Positions 44,312 through 55,163 of a DNA stretch of 64,000 nucleotides are shown here, one piece after another. Numbering within the stretch: the stretch's first letter is position 1; every line of letters starts with the position of its first letter. Under the pieces are notes generated by a model, which worked only from the letters and a program-made list of their open reading frames with translations, was not told where the DNA came from and ran no database searches. Source of the stretch: Abiotrophia defectiva ATCC 49176 (GTDB lineage: Bacteria; Bacillota; Bacilli; Lactobacillales; Aerococcaceae); NCBI RefSeq assembly GCF_037041345.1, contig NZ_CP146287.1, forward strand, positions 871,501 through 935,500, given 5' to 3'. Position numbers and translations under genes: made by a program.

Positions 44312-45586
44312 ATGACCAGTAACCATACCGGGAATCATGGCGGCTACTATTGCTCGTTCTGTGGCAAGTCCCAAGATGAAGTCAATAAGATTATAGCAGG
44401 GCCAGATGTCTATATTTGTGATGAATGTGTAGGCCTATGCGAGGAAATCATTCGTCAGGATATGGTCGGTGATTCAGAAGGTTTTAGTGGCGTGAGCGTC
44501 CTCAAACCTGCCGAAATCATGGCCCATCTTAACCAATACGTCATCGGCCAGACTGAAGCCAAGAAATCCTTGGCAGTTGCCGTCTACAACCACTACAAAC
44601 GTATTAACGCTAGCATTGCCACACATGAAGCGGATATTGAATTACAAAAGAGCAATATCTGTCTGATTGGCCCAACGGGCTCCGGGAAGACTTTCCTTGC
44701 CCAGTCCTTGGCCAAGTTACTTAATGTGCCTTTTGCGATTGCTGATGCGACTAGCCTAACTGAAGCCGGCTATGTGGGAGAAGATGTGGAAAACATCTTA
44801 CTCAAGTTGGTTCAAGCAGCAGACTATGATATTGAAAAAGCGCAACACGGCATTATCTATGTCGATGAAATCGACAAGATTGCCCGTAAGAGTGAGAATG
44901 TCTCCATTACCCGCGATGTTAGTGGAGAAGGGGTCCAACAAGCCTTGCTCAAGATTTTGGAAGGGACGATCGCTAACATCCCACCTAAGGGTGGCCGTAA
45001 GCATCCTAACCAAGAGTTCATCCAACTGGATACCTCGCAAATTCTCTTTATTGTAGGGGGCGCCTTTGATGGTATCGAGACCATTGTCAAGGAACGCTTA
45101 GGTAGCAAAGTCATTGGTTTTGGTAGCAGCAATGGCAAGTTGGATCAATCCAAGTCGCTCATGCAACAAGTCACGTCAGAAGACCTCTTGAAGTTTGGTT
45201 TGATCCCAGAGTTTATAGGGCGTTTGCCTGTTATGGCCATGTTAGAGAAGTTAACCCAAGAGGACTTGGTTCGTATCTTAACAGAACCTAAGAATGCCTT
45301 GGTTAAACAATATCAACGCCTCTTCCAAATTGATGGTGTAGAGCTAGAATTCAAGGAAAAGGCCCTGATTGCCATTGCCAAGCAGGCGATTGAGCGCAAT
45401 ACTGGCGCACGTGGCCTCCGTTCTATCCTGGAATCCGTCATGTTGGATATTATGTTTATCGTCCCAAGTGACGAAAATATCAGCCGTATTGTCATCACAG
45501 AAGATACGGTGCTAGGTAGCCACCAGCCATTCTATTACAACAAGCACAACAAGCGTATCAAACCGCAAAAGGAGACTGCTTCATGA
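44312..45586 (+). CDS. clpX: ClpX, ATP-dependent unfoldase of the ClpXP protease
   Basis: ClpX recognises, unfolds and feeds substrates to ClpP. The 424-residue protein has the N-terminal zinc finger (YCSFCGKSQ...[13 protein letters not shown]), Walker A GPTGSGKT (about 115), the pore loop GYVGEDVE, Walker [12 protein letters not shown], and the IGF loop in KVIGFGSS that docks to ClpP. The binding site AGGAAGG lies ten bases upstream. The stop overlaps the engB start by four bases. ClpP is not encoded nearby. Confidence 0.96.
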   Translation: MTSNHTGNHGGYYCSFCGKSQDEVNKIIAGPDVYICDECVGLCEEIIRQDMVGDSEGFSGVSVLKPAEIMAHLNQYVIGQTEAKKSLAVAVYNHYKRINASIATHEADIELQKSNICLIGPTGSGKTFLAQSLAKLLNVPFAIADATSLTEAGYVGEDVENILLKLVQAADYDIEKAQHGIIYVDEIDKIARKSENVSITRDVSGEGVQQALLKILEGTIANIPPKGGRKHPNQEFIQLDTSQILFIVGGAFDGIETIVKERLGSKVIGFGSSNGKLDQSKSLMQQVTSEDLLKFGLIPEFIGRLPVMAMLEKLTQEDLVRILTEPKNALVKQYQRLFQIDGVELEFKEKALIAIAKQAIERNTGARGLRSILESVMLDIMFIVPSDENISRIVITEDTVLGSHQPFYYNKHNKRIKPQKETAS

Positions 45587-46170
45587 AGGTAAGTCAGGCA
45601 GAATTAGTCATTAGTGCCGTCAGCCCAAAGCAATATCCACAAGATGCCTTGCCTGAAGTGGCTCTGGCGGGGCGCTCTAATGTGGGCAAGTCTTCTTTCA
45701 TTAATAAAATGATTGGGCGAAAGGGTCTGGCACGTACATCCAGCCAACCTGGTAAGACCCAAACCCTTAATTTCTATGACATTAATCAGGCTTTCCGTTT
45801 TGTCGATGTGCCTGGCTATGGTTATGCTCGGGTCTCCAAGACTGCTCGGGCAGAGTGGGGCAAGATGATTGAACATTATCTCCTGAATCGGGACAATGTT
45901 CGCGTGCTCTTTCTCTTGATGGATTTTCGCCATGAGCCAACCGAGTTAGATAAGGCCATGAAGGACTTTGCTGATGAAGCCGAGATTCCTTATGCCATCA
46001 TCCTGACCAAGGTGGACAAGATTAAGAAGAGCCAATGGAATAAGCATTTATCCATGTATAAGAAGGCCTTGGATTTGCCGACGGTCGATGCGCTTTTCCC
46101 ATTCTCAGCCGAAACGGGTTATGGCGCGCAAGATATCTGGGACGTGATTGAAGCCCAAATTGAAGACTAG
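45583..46170 (+). CDS. engB: Ribosome-assembly GTPase EngB (YsxC/YihA)
   Basis: This essential GTPase assists large-subunit assembly. The 195 residues show G1 [10 protein letters not shown]3 DVPGYG and G4 TKVDK, and the typical [18 protein letters not shown] segment. It overlaps clpX by four bases (ATGA), a gene pair conserved in Firmicutes. Confidence 0.95.
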   Translation: MKVSQAELVISAVSPKQYPQDALPEVALAGRSNVGKSSFINKMIGRKGLARTSSQPGKTQTLNFYDINQAFRFVDVPGYGYARVSKTARAEWGKMIEHYLLNRDNVRVLFLLMDFRHEPTELDKAMKDFADEAEIPYAIILTKVDKIKKSQWNKHLSMYKKALDLPTVDALFPFSAETGYGAQDIWDVIEAQIED

Positions 46171-46181
46171 GGAGGCTTGCT

Positions 46182-47432
46182 ATGAAGAAATTTCTCTCAG
46201 GCTATACAAAGAAGGAGTGGGCTTGGATTCTCCAAGACTGGGCTAACTCCGTCTATTCTTTGATGATTACAGCCGCTATTTTTCCTATTTTTTATAAGGC
46301 CGTAACCGATAGTGTGGGCATGGCACCGGCCACTTCCACAGCCTATCTGGGTTACGCCAACTCCCTGTCTACCATTGTGGTGGCTGTCATGTCGCCTTTC
46401 TTGGGAACCAGTGCTGACTACAAAGGGGTGCGGGGACCGCTCTTTACCTTCGGGACCCTGCTTGGGGTCGGGAGTGTATTGGCCATGATTTTTGCTGGGC
46501 CAAATGCCTGGCTCTATCTCTTGGTGGTTTATACCTTATCTGCTATTGGCTTCTCCTTATCCAATGTCTTTTACGACTCTTCCATTATGGATGTGACGAC
46601 TGAACAACGTTTGGATATGGTCAGCTCAGCAGGTTATGCCTATGGTTATATTGGCAGTGTCTTTGCCTTTCTGATTTTCTTTGCTTTGCAAGTATCAGGT
46701 TGGTTGTCATCACGTGATTTAGTCAATGTTGGCTTCTTGATCACGGCAATTTGGTGGTTTGTCTTTACTGTGCCTTATTGGCGTCATGTTAAGCAAGTCT
46801 CCTACATCGAGCACCACGATGGTTTGGTTAAATCCACCTTGCGCTCACTTAAGGAAACAGTGGGAGAGCTCAAACATTATCCAACCATTTTATGGTTCTT
46901 AGTGGGTTACTTCCTCTATATTGACGGGGTAGGGACCATTATCAAAATGGCGACCTCTGTGGGCAGCGATTTGGGCTTGCCTGCTAACCAATTGATTATT
47001 ATTCTCCTAGTGGTTCAGGTTGTGGCCTTTCCGTCATCACTGGCCTATGGAGCCTTAGCTAAACGTTTTGGCAGCCGCACTTTGCTCTTCTTCGGCATTG
47101 GGACCTATGTGGTCATCTGTGTCTTCGCTCTTAGGTTGTCTGGTTTCCGGGATTTCTTGATTTTGGCTATCTTAGTAGGGACTGCCCAAGGAGGCATTCA
47201 GGCGCTCAGCCGTTCTTACTTTGGCCAGTTGATTCCTAAGCAAAAGACCAACCAATTCTTTGGTTTCTATAATATTTTTGGTAAATTTTCTTCCGTACTA
47301 GGGACCACCATCTTGGCCCTAGTCGCGCAGATGACAGGTGACTCGCTTAAGGGGCTCTTCGCCATCATTATTCAATTCTTATTGGGTGCTTACTGTCTCT
47401 ATCGCGCTAAGCCCCGCAACAACTCTGTTTAA
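46182..47432 (+). CDS. UMF1-family (Atg22-like) MFS transporter
   Basis: The 416-residue membrane protein has about twelve membrane segments. Its N-terminus, EWAWILQDWANSVYSLMI, carries the DWANS motif that marks the UMF1 family of major facilitator transporters, related to yeast vacuolar amino-acid effluxer Atg22. Later segments include the MFS-like GTSADYKGVRGPLFTFG loop and GTAQGGIQALSRSYFGQLIP. The substrate is unknown. It sits between engB and dnaG in the same direction, with a GGAGG site. Confidence 0.88.
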   Translation: MKKFLSGYTKKEWAWILQDWANSVYSLMITAAIFPIFYKAVTDSVGMAPATSTAYLGYANSLSTIVVAVMSPFLGTSADYKGVRGPLFTFGTLLGVGSVLAMIFAGPNAWLYLLVVYTLSAIGFSLSNVFYDSSIMDVTTEQRLDMVSSAGYAYGYIGSVFAFLIFFALQVSGWLSSRDLVNVGFLITAIWWFVFTVPYWRHVKQVSYIEHHDGLVKSTLRSLKETVGELKHYPTILWFLVGYFLYIDGVGTIIKMATSVGSDLGLPANQLIIILLVVQVVAFPSSLAYGALAKRFGSRTLLFFGIGTYVVICVFALRLSGFRDFLILAILVGTAQGGIQALSRSYFGQLIPKQKTNQFFGFYNIFGKFSSVLGTTILALVAQMTGDSLKGLFAIIIQFLLGAYCLYRAKPRNNSV

Positions 47433-47458
47433 AGCAGTTCAGTAAGGGAGGGCGTCAG

Positions 47459-49357
47459 ATGGCGGGTATTCCTAATGACATCATTGAATCGGTAAAAAAA
47501 GAAGCCGATATCGTGGCTATTATCAACCAATATGTAGCCCTGACCAAGCGTGGTAATAACTATACTTGCTCTTGTCCTTTCCACGAAGATAACAATCCTT
47601 CCTTCTCGGTTAGCCCTGACAAGCAGATTTATAAGTGTTTTTCCTGTGGTAGAGGGGGCAATGTCTTTGGCTTTCTACAGGAAATGGAAGGGATTAGCTT
47701 TCCAGAAGCAGTTAAGAAGGTAGCTGAACTATCCAATATTGCCCTCGATAGTCGCTATTTTGAGACGGGGCAGGCTGTCAGTCAGCCCCATCAACGTTTG
47801 CTTGATTTACATGAAAAAGCCCGTGATTTCTATCACTTCTACCTAACTCAAACGGTAGCGGGGGAGGCAGCCTATGCTTACTTAAAGCAACGTGAGCTTA
47901 AGGAAGAAACACTGGCAGACTTTCATTTGGGACTAGCGCCTGATAATCCTCAGTTGCTGATTCAGTACCTGACGGAAGCGGGTTTTAACCAGGATGAAAT
48001 GCTGCAATCAGGAATTTTTTATGAAGCCAGCCAAGGTTTGATGGATCGTTTCCATGGTCGGATTATCTTTCCCTTGGAGGACCGCCAAGGGAGGACGGTC
48101 GCCTTTTCGGGGCGTATCTACCAAGCCAATCCTGGCGATGACCAGAAAGTTGCCAAATACGTTAACTCACCGGAAACTGATATTTTCCATAAATCATCCT
48201 TGATTTATCATTTTGCTCAAGCTCGGCCACATATTCGCCGTCTCAACCAGGTTCTAATCTGCGAAGGTTATCTGGATGTGATTGCCCTGAGCCAGGCCGG
48301 TTTCCCGCAGGCTGTGGCGACCATGGGGACTAGCTTGACCAGCCAACACCTTGGTCAGTTAGGCAAGGTGACTCAGGAAATTATTTTTGTCTTTGATGGC
48401 GATGCTGCAGGTCAAAAAGCAACTGCTCGGGCTTTTGAATTAAGCCTTACTTTACCGCGTCATACCATTAAGGCTGTTTCCATTCCTGGTAAGATGGACC
48501 CCGATGAGTGGATTAAGTCCCGTGGGGCTGATAGCTTCAAGTCCCTGATTAACCAGGCCATTCCGCGCTATGAATTCCTAAAGAATTATCTTCAACAGGA
48601 ATATCAGCTTGCTGACCTTGAACAGCGAGCACTCTATATTAATCGGCTCTTAGACTTAGTTGCCCAGTTACCATCGCCAATCGAACGAACCATGCGCTTG
48701 CAGGCCTTAGCCGAGGAATTCGGTTTAGACTTGGCCATGTTGGAAGAGCAACTGGCACAAGTGTCCTATCGCCATCGCAAGGAACAGGCTAAGGAGAACG
48801 ATAGACCCAAGCAAGATTCACCTGACAAGTGGGATAAGGCCCATTCTTCGGGATTCTCGGATCAGGCACTTCCGTCTAATCCAGTCCAAGCTAAGCCAGG
48901 GGCATTAGATGACCAAATCAAGTCACTTAAGGCCTATCATTGTGAGCGTTACATCCTGTCTAATCTAATTTTTAATGAGCCAGCTTGGCAGTTTATTGAA
49001 GGCTTAGACCAGCCTCTGCTCTTTGTCCATCCAAGCGCTCAAGCTATTTATTATCAGCTGGAACACTTCTATTATGAAAAAGGAGGCCGTCTGCCTCTGA
49101 CCGGTATCTTAGATGTGGAAGCCAGCCCTGATGAGCAACAATACTTGGCCAGCCTGATTTGGGATTATGCCCAAACCGATTATTCGGAGCAGGCCATGCA
49201 AGATTGCGTCAAAACCATTGATGCTGCCTTTACTGAGATTCAGCTTAAGGAGCTACAAAACAAACTCAAACAAGCCCAAATACGTGGAGATAAGATCAAG
49301 ATGAATGAATACTTGGTTGAAATACTGCGCTTAAGCCGGCAATTAAAGAAAAATTAG
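47459..49357 (+). CDS. dnaG: DNA primase
   Basis: Primase makes the RNA primers for replication. The 632-residue protein has the CHC2 zinc finger ([14 protein letters not shown]...[10 protein letters not shown], about residues 38-66), the TOPRIM catalytic core with EGYLDVIAL and FDGDAAG, and a C-terminal helicase-binding domain joined by a Pro/Lys/Asp-rich linker (about 440-480). rpoD follows after 11 bases, giving the dnaG-rpoD part of the macromolecular synthesis operon. Confidence 0.96.
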   Translation: MAGIPNDIIESVKKEADIVAIINQYVALTKRGNNYTCSCPFHEDNNPSFSVSPDKQIYKCFSCGRGGNVFGFLQEMEGISFPEAVKKVAELSNIALDSRYFETGQAVSQPHQRLLDLHEKARDFYHFYLTQTVAGEAAYAYLKQRELKEETLADFHLGLAPDNPQLLIQYLTEAGFNQDEMLQSGIFYEASQGLMDRFHGRIIFPLEDRQGRTVAFSGRIYQANPGDDQKVAKYVNSPETDIFHKSSLIYHFAQARPHIRRLNQVLICEGYLDVIALSQAGFPQAVATMGTSLTSQHLGQLGKVTQEIIFVFDGDAAGQKATARAFELSLTLPRHTIKAVSIPGKMDPDEWIKSRGADSFKSLINQAIPRYEFLKNYLQQEYQLADLEQRALYINRLLDLVAQLPSPIERTMRLQALAEEFGLDLAMLEEQLAQVSYRHRKEQAKENDRPKQDSPDKWDKAHSSGFSDQALPSNPVQAKPGALDDQIKSLKAYHCERYILSNLIFNEPAWQFIEGLDQPLLFVHPSAQAIYYQLEHFYYEKGGRLPLTGILDVEASPDEQQYLASLIWDYAQTDYSEQAMQDCVKTIDAAFTEIQLKELQNKLKQAQIRGDKIKMNEYLVEILRLSRQLKKN

Positions 49358-49368
49358 GAGGTTCTTAT

Positions 49369-50508
49369 ATGGCTGAAGAAAAAGATCTAAAGTTAACTCC
49401 AAATCAAGACGTCGCCTCACCCTATCTAGAGGCGGTCCAAGCCCTTATTCTGGCTAAAAAGTCAGAAGGACAAGTCCACTATGACGAATTAACAGAGAAA
49501 ATCGCGAGCCCTTACGGACTAGATGCTGACGGGATTGATACCTTAATCCAAATCGTCGAAGATAATGGGGTTTCTGTTGTCGGTGATGATGGGGGACCAA
49601 CCAAACAACAAATGGTCCGTGAAGAAGAACAATTGCAGGCTGATTTAGCTGCTGAATCTAAAACCGCGACTTCCAAGCTCAAGGTTAGTGACCCTGTCCG
49701 TATGTACCTTAAGGAGATTGGGAATGTCCCTCTCTTAAGTGCTGAGGAAGAAATCAACTTGGCCGTTCGTATCCAAGGTGGTGACGACATTGCTAAGCAA
49801 GAACTGGCTGAAGCTAACCTACGTTTAGTGGTTTCCATTGCCAAACGTTATGTGGGCCGTGGCATGCAGTTCCTAGATTTAATTCAAGAAGGGAACATGG
49901 GCTTGATGAAGGCCGTTGAAAAGTTCGACCACACCAAGGGCTTTAAGTTCTCTACTTATGCTACCTGGTGGATTCGTCAGGCTATTACTCGCGCCATCGC
50001 CGACCAAGCTCGTACTATCCGAATCCCAGTACATATGGTAGAGACCATTAACAAGCTGGTTCGGGTCCAAAGACAGCTATTGCAAGATTTAGGTCGCGAA
50101 CCAACACCAGAAGAAATCGGGGCGGAAATGGACCTGCCAACTGAAAAAGTGCGTGAAATCCTCAAGATTGCCCAAGAGCCTGTTTCCTTAGAAACACCAA
50201 TCGGGGAAGAGGACGACTCTCATTTAGGCGACTTCATCGAAGATGAAGGAGCAATGAGCCCAGAAGTCTTCACTTCTTCTGCTTTATTGCGGGAGCAATT
50301 AGAAGATGTCTTGGATACCTTGACCGACCGCGAAGAGAATGTTTTACGTCTGCGCTTTGGTTTAGACGATGGTAACATTCGGACCCTAGAACAAGTAGGG
50401 AAAGTATTCGGTGTTACTCGTGAGCGTATCCGTCAGATTGAGGCCAAAGCCTTGCGCAAGCTCCGCCACCCAAGTCGTTCTAAACAATTGAAAGACTTCT
50501 TAGAGTAA
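49369..50508 (+). CDS. rpoD: Primary sigma factor RpoD (SigA)
   Basis: This is the housekeeping sigma factor, 379 residues, lacking the long non-conserved insertion of proteobacterial sigma-70. Region 1.1 is short and acidic; region 1.2 begins at [11 protein letters not shown]; region 2 holds [17 protein letters not shown] and [15 protein letters not shown] for -10 recognition and melting; region 4.2 ends with [23 protein letters not shown] for -35 recognition. AGGAGG precedes the ATG. An unusual 22-bp palindrome follows the stop codon. Confidence 0.97.
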   Translation: MAEEKDLKLTPNQDVASPYLEAVQALILAKKSEGQVHYDELTEKIASPYGLDADGIDTLIQIVEDNGVSVVGDDGGPTKQQMVREEEQLQADLAAESKTATSKLKVSDPVRMYLKEIGNVPLLSAEEEINLAVRIQGGDDIAKQELAEANLRLVVSIAKRYVGRGMQFLDLIQEGNMGLMKAVEKFDHTKGFKFSTYATWWIRQAITRAIADQARTIRIPVHMVETINKLVRVQRQLLQDLGREPTPEEIGAEMDLPTEKVREILKIAQEPVSLETPIGEEDDSHLGDFIEDEGAMSPEVFTSSALLREQLEDVLDTLTDREENVLRLRFGLDDGNIRTLEQVGKVFGVTRERIRQIEAKALRKLRHPSRSKQLKDFLE

Positions 50509-50520
50509 GCAACATATTGA

Positions 50521-50571
50521 GACCAGCTAGGCGTCCTGTTTTTTTGTTCAAAACAGGACGCCTAGCTGGTC
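50521..50571. repeat. Perfect 22-bp inverted repeat after rpoD
   Basis: The left arm (50521-50542, beginning GACCAGCTAGGCGTCCTG) is fully complementary to the right arm (50550-50571), with a seven-base loop. The T run sits at the tip of the arm and in the loop, not after the stem, where ATTAAAAGC follows. It probably ends or processes rpoD mRNA but is not a standard intrinsic terminator. Confidence 0.85.
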
Positions 50572-50590
50572 ATTAAAAGCGCGACTTTGC

Positions 50591-50619
50591 TTGACTTAAA
50601 GGCCGTCATGCCCTATAAT
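50591..50619 (+). promoter_or_regulatory. Promoter of the glyQS T-box transcript
   Basis: TTGACT (50591-50596), exactly 17 bases and TATAAT (50614-50619) make the strongest sigma-A promoter in the window. Transcription would begin near 50626. Confidence 0.88.
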
Positions 50620-50625
50620 AAAGGG

Positions 50626-50816
50626 GATTAAAAGCGCAATTAAAAGAAGATAGCCTAGCGACTCTGGGACGGTGGAAGCCAGAGCAAATCGATGGTAGTT
50701 TTTAAGTCACTCATAGGCATAAATGAAGCGCTAGTTCAATGTAACTAGAAATAGGGTGGAACCGCGAAGTTATCTTCGTCCCTATGGTGGTCAGTGGATT
50801 ACCATAGGGACTTTTT
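50626..50816 (+). promoter_or_regulatory. Glycine T-box riboswitch of glyQS
   Basis: This leader senses uncharged glycine tRNA. The T-box sequence AGGGTGGAACCGCG (50753-50766) contains the TGGA bulge (50757-50760), which pairs with the tRNA end and fits a discriminator U as in tRNA-Gly. A Stem I with CTCTGG / CCAGAG arms (about 50662-50685), a Stem III hairpin CTAGTT / AACTAG (50731-50748) and a terminator GTCCCTATGGT / ACCATAGGGAC (50778-50811) plus T run complete it. A glycine codon GGT at 50694-50696 is a possible specifier, but I cannot fold Stem I with certainty. Binding of uncharged tRNA would block the terminator and switch on glyQS. Confidence 0.93.
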
Positions 50817-50863
50817 ATTTGTCGCCAGGGGTTTGCCGTCCCCGCTATAAAGGAGGAAGCATC

Positions 50864-51757
50864 ATGAAGAAGAAAACCATGCAAGATATTATCATGACCT
50901 TACAGCAATTCTGGGCTAAGCAAGGCTGTCTGGTTTTACAAAGCTATGATACGGAGAAAGGGGCAGGGACCATGAGCCCTTACACCTTCTTACGTGCCAT
51001 CGGCCCAGAACCTTGGAATGCCTGCTACGTCGAACCTTCCAGACGTCCAGCAGATGGTCGTTACGGGGAGAACCCTAACCGCCTCTTCCAACACCACCAA
51101 CTGCAGGTGGTCATGAAGCCATCGCCCCTGAATGTGCAAGAACTCTATTTAGAGAGTTTAGAAGCCATCGGGATTGATCCTTTGGAACATGACATTCGTT
51201 TCGTTGAAGACAACTGGGAGAATCCTTCCCTGGGCTGTGCCGGTTTAGGTTGGGAAGTGTGGATTGATGGGATGGAAATTACCCAATTCACCTACTTCCA
51301 ACAAGTAGGGGGGCTTAAGTGCCATCCAGTGACTAGCGAGATTACTTATGGTCTAGAGCGTTTGGCTATGTATATCCTGGACGTTGAAGATGTCTATGAA
51401 CTGGAGTGGGTGGAAGGCGTCAAGTATGGCGATATCTTCCGTCAACCTGAACGTGAGCACTCCGTTTATGCTTTCGAACAAAGCAATAGCGACTTGCTCT
51501 TCACCTTGTTTACCGAGTTTGAGCAAGAAGCACTTAAATTGATTGACTTAGGTTTGGTCCATCCAGCCTATGACTACATCCTCAAGTGTAGCCATACCTT
51601 CAACTTACTCGATGCACGTGGTATGATTTCCGTCTCAGACCGTGCCGGTTACTTAGGTCGCATTCGTAAGATGGCGCGTTCTGTTGCCCAAGCCTTTGTG
51701 GCTGAACGTGAAGCCCTTGGCTTCCCACTCCTTAAAAAATCAGAAAGCGAGGCCTAG
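50864..51757 (+). CDS. glyQ: Glycyl-tRNA synthetase alpha subunit
   Basis: GlyQ is the catalytic subunit of the bacterial alpha2-beta2 glycyl-tRNA synthetase. The 297-residue protein begins [21 protein letters not shown] and contains the class II motifs in [21 protein letters not shown] and [10 protein letters not shown]. The start ATG 50864 has AAAGGAGG seven bases upstream; an in-frame start further upstream would lie in the T-box terminator. glyS follows after three bases. Confidence 0.97.
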   Translation: MKKKTMQDIIMTLQQFWAKQGCLVLQSYDTEKGAGTMSPYTFLRAIGPEPWNACYVEPSRRPADGRYGENPNRLFQHHQLQVVMKPSPLNVQELYLESLEAIGIDPLEHDIRFVEDNWENPSLGCAGLGWEVWIDGMEITQFTYFQQVGGLKCHPVTSEITYGLERLAMYILDVEDVYELEWVEGVKYGDIFRQPEREHSVYAFEQSNSDLLFTLFTEFEQEALKLIDLGLVHPAYDYILKCSHTFNLLDARGMISVSDRAGYLGRIRKMARSVAQAFVAEREALGFPLLKKSESEA

Positions 51758-51760
51758 ACC

Positions 51761-53806
51761 ATGGCAGAATTTTTACTTGAAATTGGCATGGAAGAAATTC
51801 CTGCACGCTTCCTCTTAGATTTATCACAACAATTAGAAAAACGGGTGGCTGACTTCTTAGCAGAAGAGCGTTTAGCTTATGAGAGCCTCAGCGCCTATGC
51901 TACTCCACGCCGTTTGGCGGTCCTAGTCCATGGCTTGGCTGAGCGTAGTGAGGATGTATCTACCAAGGCAAAAGGCCCATCCCTTAAAATCGCCAAAGAC
52001 GCGGAAGGCAATTGGACTAAAGCAGCCCTTGGCTTTATTAAAGGCCAAGGCGCCAGCCAAGAAGATGTGATTGTAGAAAGCATCAAAGGTGAAGACTATA
52101 TCTTCGTTAACAAGCATTTGCCAGGTCAAGCTGCAGACCAAGTCTTGTCAGGACTTAATCGTGTCTTAGAGGCCATGACCTTCCCAGTTACTATGACTTG
52201 GCATGACTATGAGATTCCATTCATTCGTCCTGTTCACTGGATTGTGGCCCTCCTAGACCAAGAATTGGTGCCTTTAGAGTTTGTTGGCGTTAAATCAGAC
52301 CGCATCTCTCGTGGCCATCGTTTCTTAGGCCATGACGTGACCTTAGCAAAGGCCACAGACTATGTGGAGGCTTTGCGTGAGCAACATGTCCTAGTAGACT
52401 TTGAAGAACGTCGGGCTAATATCCGTCAACAATTGGCTGATTTAGCTTCTGCTCAAGGCTGGCAAGTACCAGTCGATGAAGATTTGCTAGAAGAAGTGAC
52501 TGCCATTGTCGAATGGCCAACCGTCTTCTATGGTGACTTTGAAGAAAAATATTTATCAGTGCCACATTGTGTCTTGATTACGGCTATGCGTGACCACCAA
52601 CGTTACTTCTATGCCTTAGATGCTAAAGGTGAGCTCTTGCCAGTTTTCATCTCAGTGCGTAACGGGAATGACCAACACTTAGCCAACGTCGTCAAAGGTA
52701 ATCAAAAAGTCTTGCGGGCTCGCTTGGAAGATGCCTTATTCTTCTATCAAGAAGACCTCAAACATGACTTAAACTTCTTTGTCGGTAAACTAGCCAACGT
52801 TAATGAACACTTTAAGTTAGGCACTTTGGCTGACAAACAAGTGCGTGTTGCTGCCTTAATTAGTCAACTACAAGGGGACCTAAGCTTAGATCACGCGTCT
52901 TATGAGGCAGCTTTACGGGCTAGCCAAATCTACAAGTTTGACCTCATGACCCAAGTGGTTGGCGAGTTCGACGAACTCCAAGGTCAAATCGGGGAAATCT
53001 ACGCTCGTCATTACGGGGAAGAGGCCTTGGTGGCTCAGGCCATTGGGACCCAGTACCTGCCTACTACGAGCGGTGGCGCGCTGCCAAACCAAGATGCCAG
53101 TGCACTCTTGGCCTTGGCTGATAAGCTTGACACCTTGTTCCAATACTTCAAGGTTGGCTTAATCCCAACGGGTTCTAACGACCCTTACGCTCTTCGTCGT
53201 ACGGCTATGGGGATTGTGGAAATCCTCTTAGATCGCGGTTGGGAATTAGATTTGTTACCAGTCTTTAAGCACTTAGTGGAAGCCCATGAGGGCGACCAAG
53301 AACTCTTGAAGCAGCTTTCAGACTTTGTCTGGGCGCGGGTTGCTGTGCATTTACGTAACCAATCTGTCGATATGGACCAAATTCAAGGGATTGGGGCAGC
53401 TAAGCACTTAGAAGTTGGCAAGGCCAACTATGTAGCCCATTTCCTCAAGACCCACAAGGATAAGAACCCAACGGCCTACAAACGCTTCCTAGAAGCCATT
53501 ACCCGGGTGGTCAATCTGGGAGCTAAAGTTCAAGAAGAGGCTCAGCTTAACTTAGACCTAGCCCAAACTGATTCTGAGGCTAAGTTGCTAGAAGCCGCTG
53601 CTAAAATTGACCAATACAAGATTTCAGTTGATGCCCTCTACATGTATCTGGATAACCTAGTACCGGTGATTGAAGCTTACTTCGATGACAACAAGGTTAA
53701 TGCCGACGATGAGACTATTCGAGTTAACCGTTTGGCTACCCTCAAGGTGCTGACAGAGGCAGTCTTGGAACTCTTCGATTCACGCTTATTGATTAATAAA
53801 TTTTAA
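51761..53806 (+). CDS. glyS: Glycyl-tRNA synthetase beta subunit
   Basis: The 681-residue beta subunit binds tRNA and supports aminoacylation. It starts [17 protein letters not shown], the conserved opening of GlyS, has the HD-like central region and the C-terminal anticodon-binding helices. Length is normal. It is co-transcribed with glyQ under the T-box and followed by obg after 37 bases with no clear terminator. Confidence 0.96.
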   Translation: MAEFLLEIGMEEIPARFLLDLSQQLEKRVADFLAEERLAYESLSAYATPRRLAVLVHGLAERSEDVSTKAKGPSLKIAKDAEGNWTKAALGFIKGQGASQEDVIVESIKGEDYIFVNKHLPGQAADQVLSGLNRVLEAMTFPVTMTWHDYEIPFIRPVHWIVALLDQELVPLEFVGVKSDRISRGHRFLGHDVTLAKATDYVEALREQHVLVDFEERRANIRQQLADLASAQGWQVPVDEDLLEEVTAIVEWPTVFYGDFEEKYLSVPHCVLITAMRDHQRYFYALDAKGELLPVFISVRNGNDQHLANVVKGNQKVLRARLEDALFFYQEDLKHDLNFFVGKLANVNEHFKLGTLADKQVRVAALISQLQGDLSLDHASYEAALRASQIYKFDLMTQVVGEFDELQGQIGEIYARHYGEEALVAQAIGTQYLPTTSGGALPNQDASALLALADKLDTLFQYFKVGLIPTGSNDPYALRRTAMGIVEILLDRGWELDLLPVFKHLVEAHEGDQELLKQLSDFVWARVAVHLRNQSVDMDQIQGIGAAKHLEVGKANYVAHFLKTHKDKNPTAYKRFLEAITRVVNLGAKVQEEAQLNLDLAQTDSEAKLLEAAAKIDQYKISVDALYMYLDNLVPVIEAYFDDNKVNADDETIRVNRLATLKVLTEAVLELFDSRLLINKF

Positions 53807-53843
53807 GACTCAACTAGATGAGTTAGAGAAAGGAGTGCTTTCA

Positions 53844-55148
53844 ATGTCGACCTTTTTAGATCGTGCAAGGGTCACAGTCAAAGCCGGTAAAGGCGGCGAC
53901 GGTATGGTGGCCTTCCGACGCGAAAAGTATGTCCCAGATGGCGGGCCGGCCGGCGGTGACGGCGGTCGAGGTGGCAGTGTCATTTTCCGAGTGGATGAAG
54001 GCCTGCGGACCTTGATGGATTTCCGTTATAATCGTCACTTCAAGGCCAAGAACGGTGAAAACGGTATGAGCAAAGGCATGTATGGTAAGGCTGCGGAAGA
54101 CTTGATTGTGTCAGTTCCACCAGGTACCATCATTCGCGATGCGACGACTGATAAGTTGCTAGCCGACCTAGTAGAGCAAGGCCAGGAATGTGTCGTTGCT
54201 AAGGGCGGTCGTGGTGGACGCGGCAATATTAAATTTGCTACCCATAAGAATCCGGCTCCTTCCATTGCCGAAAATGGTGAGCCAGGTGAAGAAGCCGACC
54301 TCCAATTAGAATTGAAGGTTCTGGCCGATGTAGGCTTGGTAGGTTATCCAAGTGTAGGGAAATCGACCCTCTTGTCTGTCATTAGTAATGCCAAGCCTAA
54401 AATCGCAGACTATCAATTTACAACCTTAACCCCTAACCTGGGTGTGGTCAAACTCAATTACGATCAGGAATTTATCGTGGCCGATATGCCAGGTCTGATT
54501 GAAGGAGCCTCGCAAGGGGTAGGCTTGGGGATTCACTTCCTCCGCCACATTGAGCGGACTAAAGTCTTGTTGCATGTCATTGACATGGCAGCGACTCATG
54601 AACGGGATCCCTTCCAAGATTACCTCGATATTATGCATGAGCTGGCTTCTTATCACGAGAAATTACTCTTACGTCCTATGATCATTGTGGCTAATAAGAT
54701 GGATCAGAGCCAGGCCCAAGAAAATTTACCTAGCTTCAAGCAGAAGCTAGAAGACTATTGCCAAAAAGAAGGCTTAGACTTGCCCGCTATTTTTGAAGTA
54801 TCTGCTTGGCAAGCCAAGGGGCTCAAGCCACTCTTGGCCTTTACCTATGACTTGGTCCAAAATTCTGACTTTATTCCTTTATTTGAGGAAGAGCCAGAAG
54901 AAGTGCATTACCAATTAGAAGAGGAAGTGCCATTCACCTTGACCAAACTTGATGCGGGTTACTGGCAATTGTCAGGGGCTAAGATTGAAAAACTCTATGC
55001 CATGACCAATATGGCCCACGATGAGAGTGTGGCACGTTTTGCCCGCCAATTACGTTCCATGGGTGTGGACCAAGCCTTGCGTGAAGCAGGGGCCGAATCC
55101 GGTGATTTAGTCGATTTAGCCGGCTATCAGTTTGAATTCATGGATTAA
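53844..55148 (+). CDS. obg: Obg family GTPase
   Basis: Obg is an essential GTPase involved in 50S ribosome assembly and stress control. The 434 residues show the glycine-rich Obg fold ([32 protein letters not shown]), the GTPase core with G1 [10 protein letters not shown]3 DMPGLIEGA and G4 NKMD, and the C-terminal OCT domain of low-GC bacteria. ATG 53844 is chosen for AAAGGAG eight bases upstream; GTG 53835 overlaps that element. Confidence 0.96.
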   Translation: MSTFLDRARVTVKAGKGGDGMVAFRREKYVPDGGPAGGDGGRGGSVIFRVDEGLRTLMDFRYNRHFKAKNGENGMSKGMYGKAAEDLIVSVPPGTIIRDATTDKLLADLVEQGQECVVAKGGRGGRGNIKFATHKNPAPSIAENGEPGEEADLQLELKVLADVGLVGYPSVGKSTLLSVISNAKPKIADYQFTTLTPNLGVVKLNYDQEFIVADMPGLIEGASQGVGLGIHFLRHIERTKVLLHVIDMAATHERDPFQDYLDIMHELASYHEKLLLRPMIIVANKMDQSQAQENLPSFKQKLEDYCQKEGLDLPAIFEVSAWQAKGLKPLLAFTYDLVQNSDFIPLFEEEPEEVHYQLEEEVPFTLTKLDAGYWQLSGAKIEKLYAMTNMAHDESVARFARQLRSMGVDQALREAGAESGDLVDLAGYQFEFMD

Positions 55149-55163
55149 GGGGAGGGGATGTGC

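Noticed and set aside
50521-50571. The rpoD palindrome as an ordinary intrinsic terminator
   Set aside because: There is no T run after the stem in either direction; it is recorded as an inverted repeat instead.
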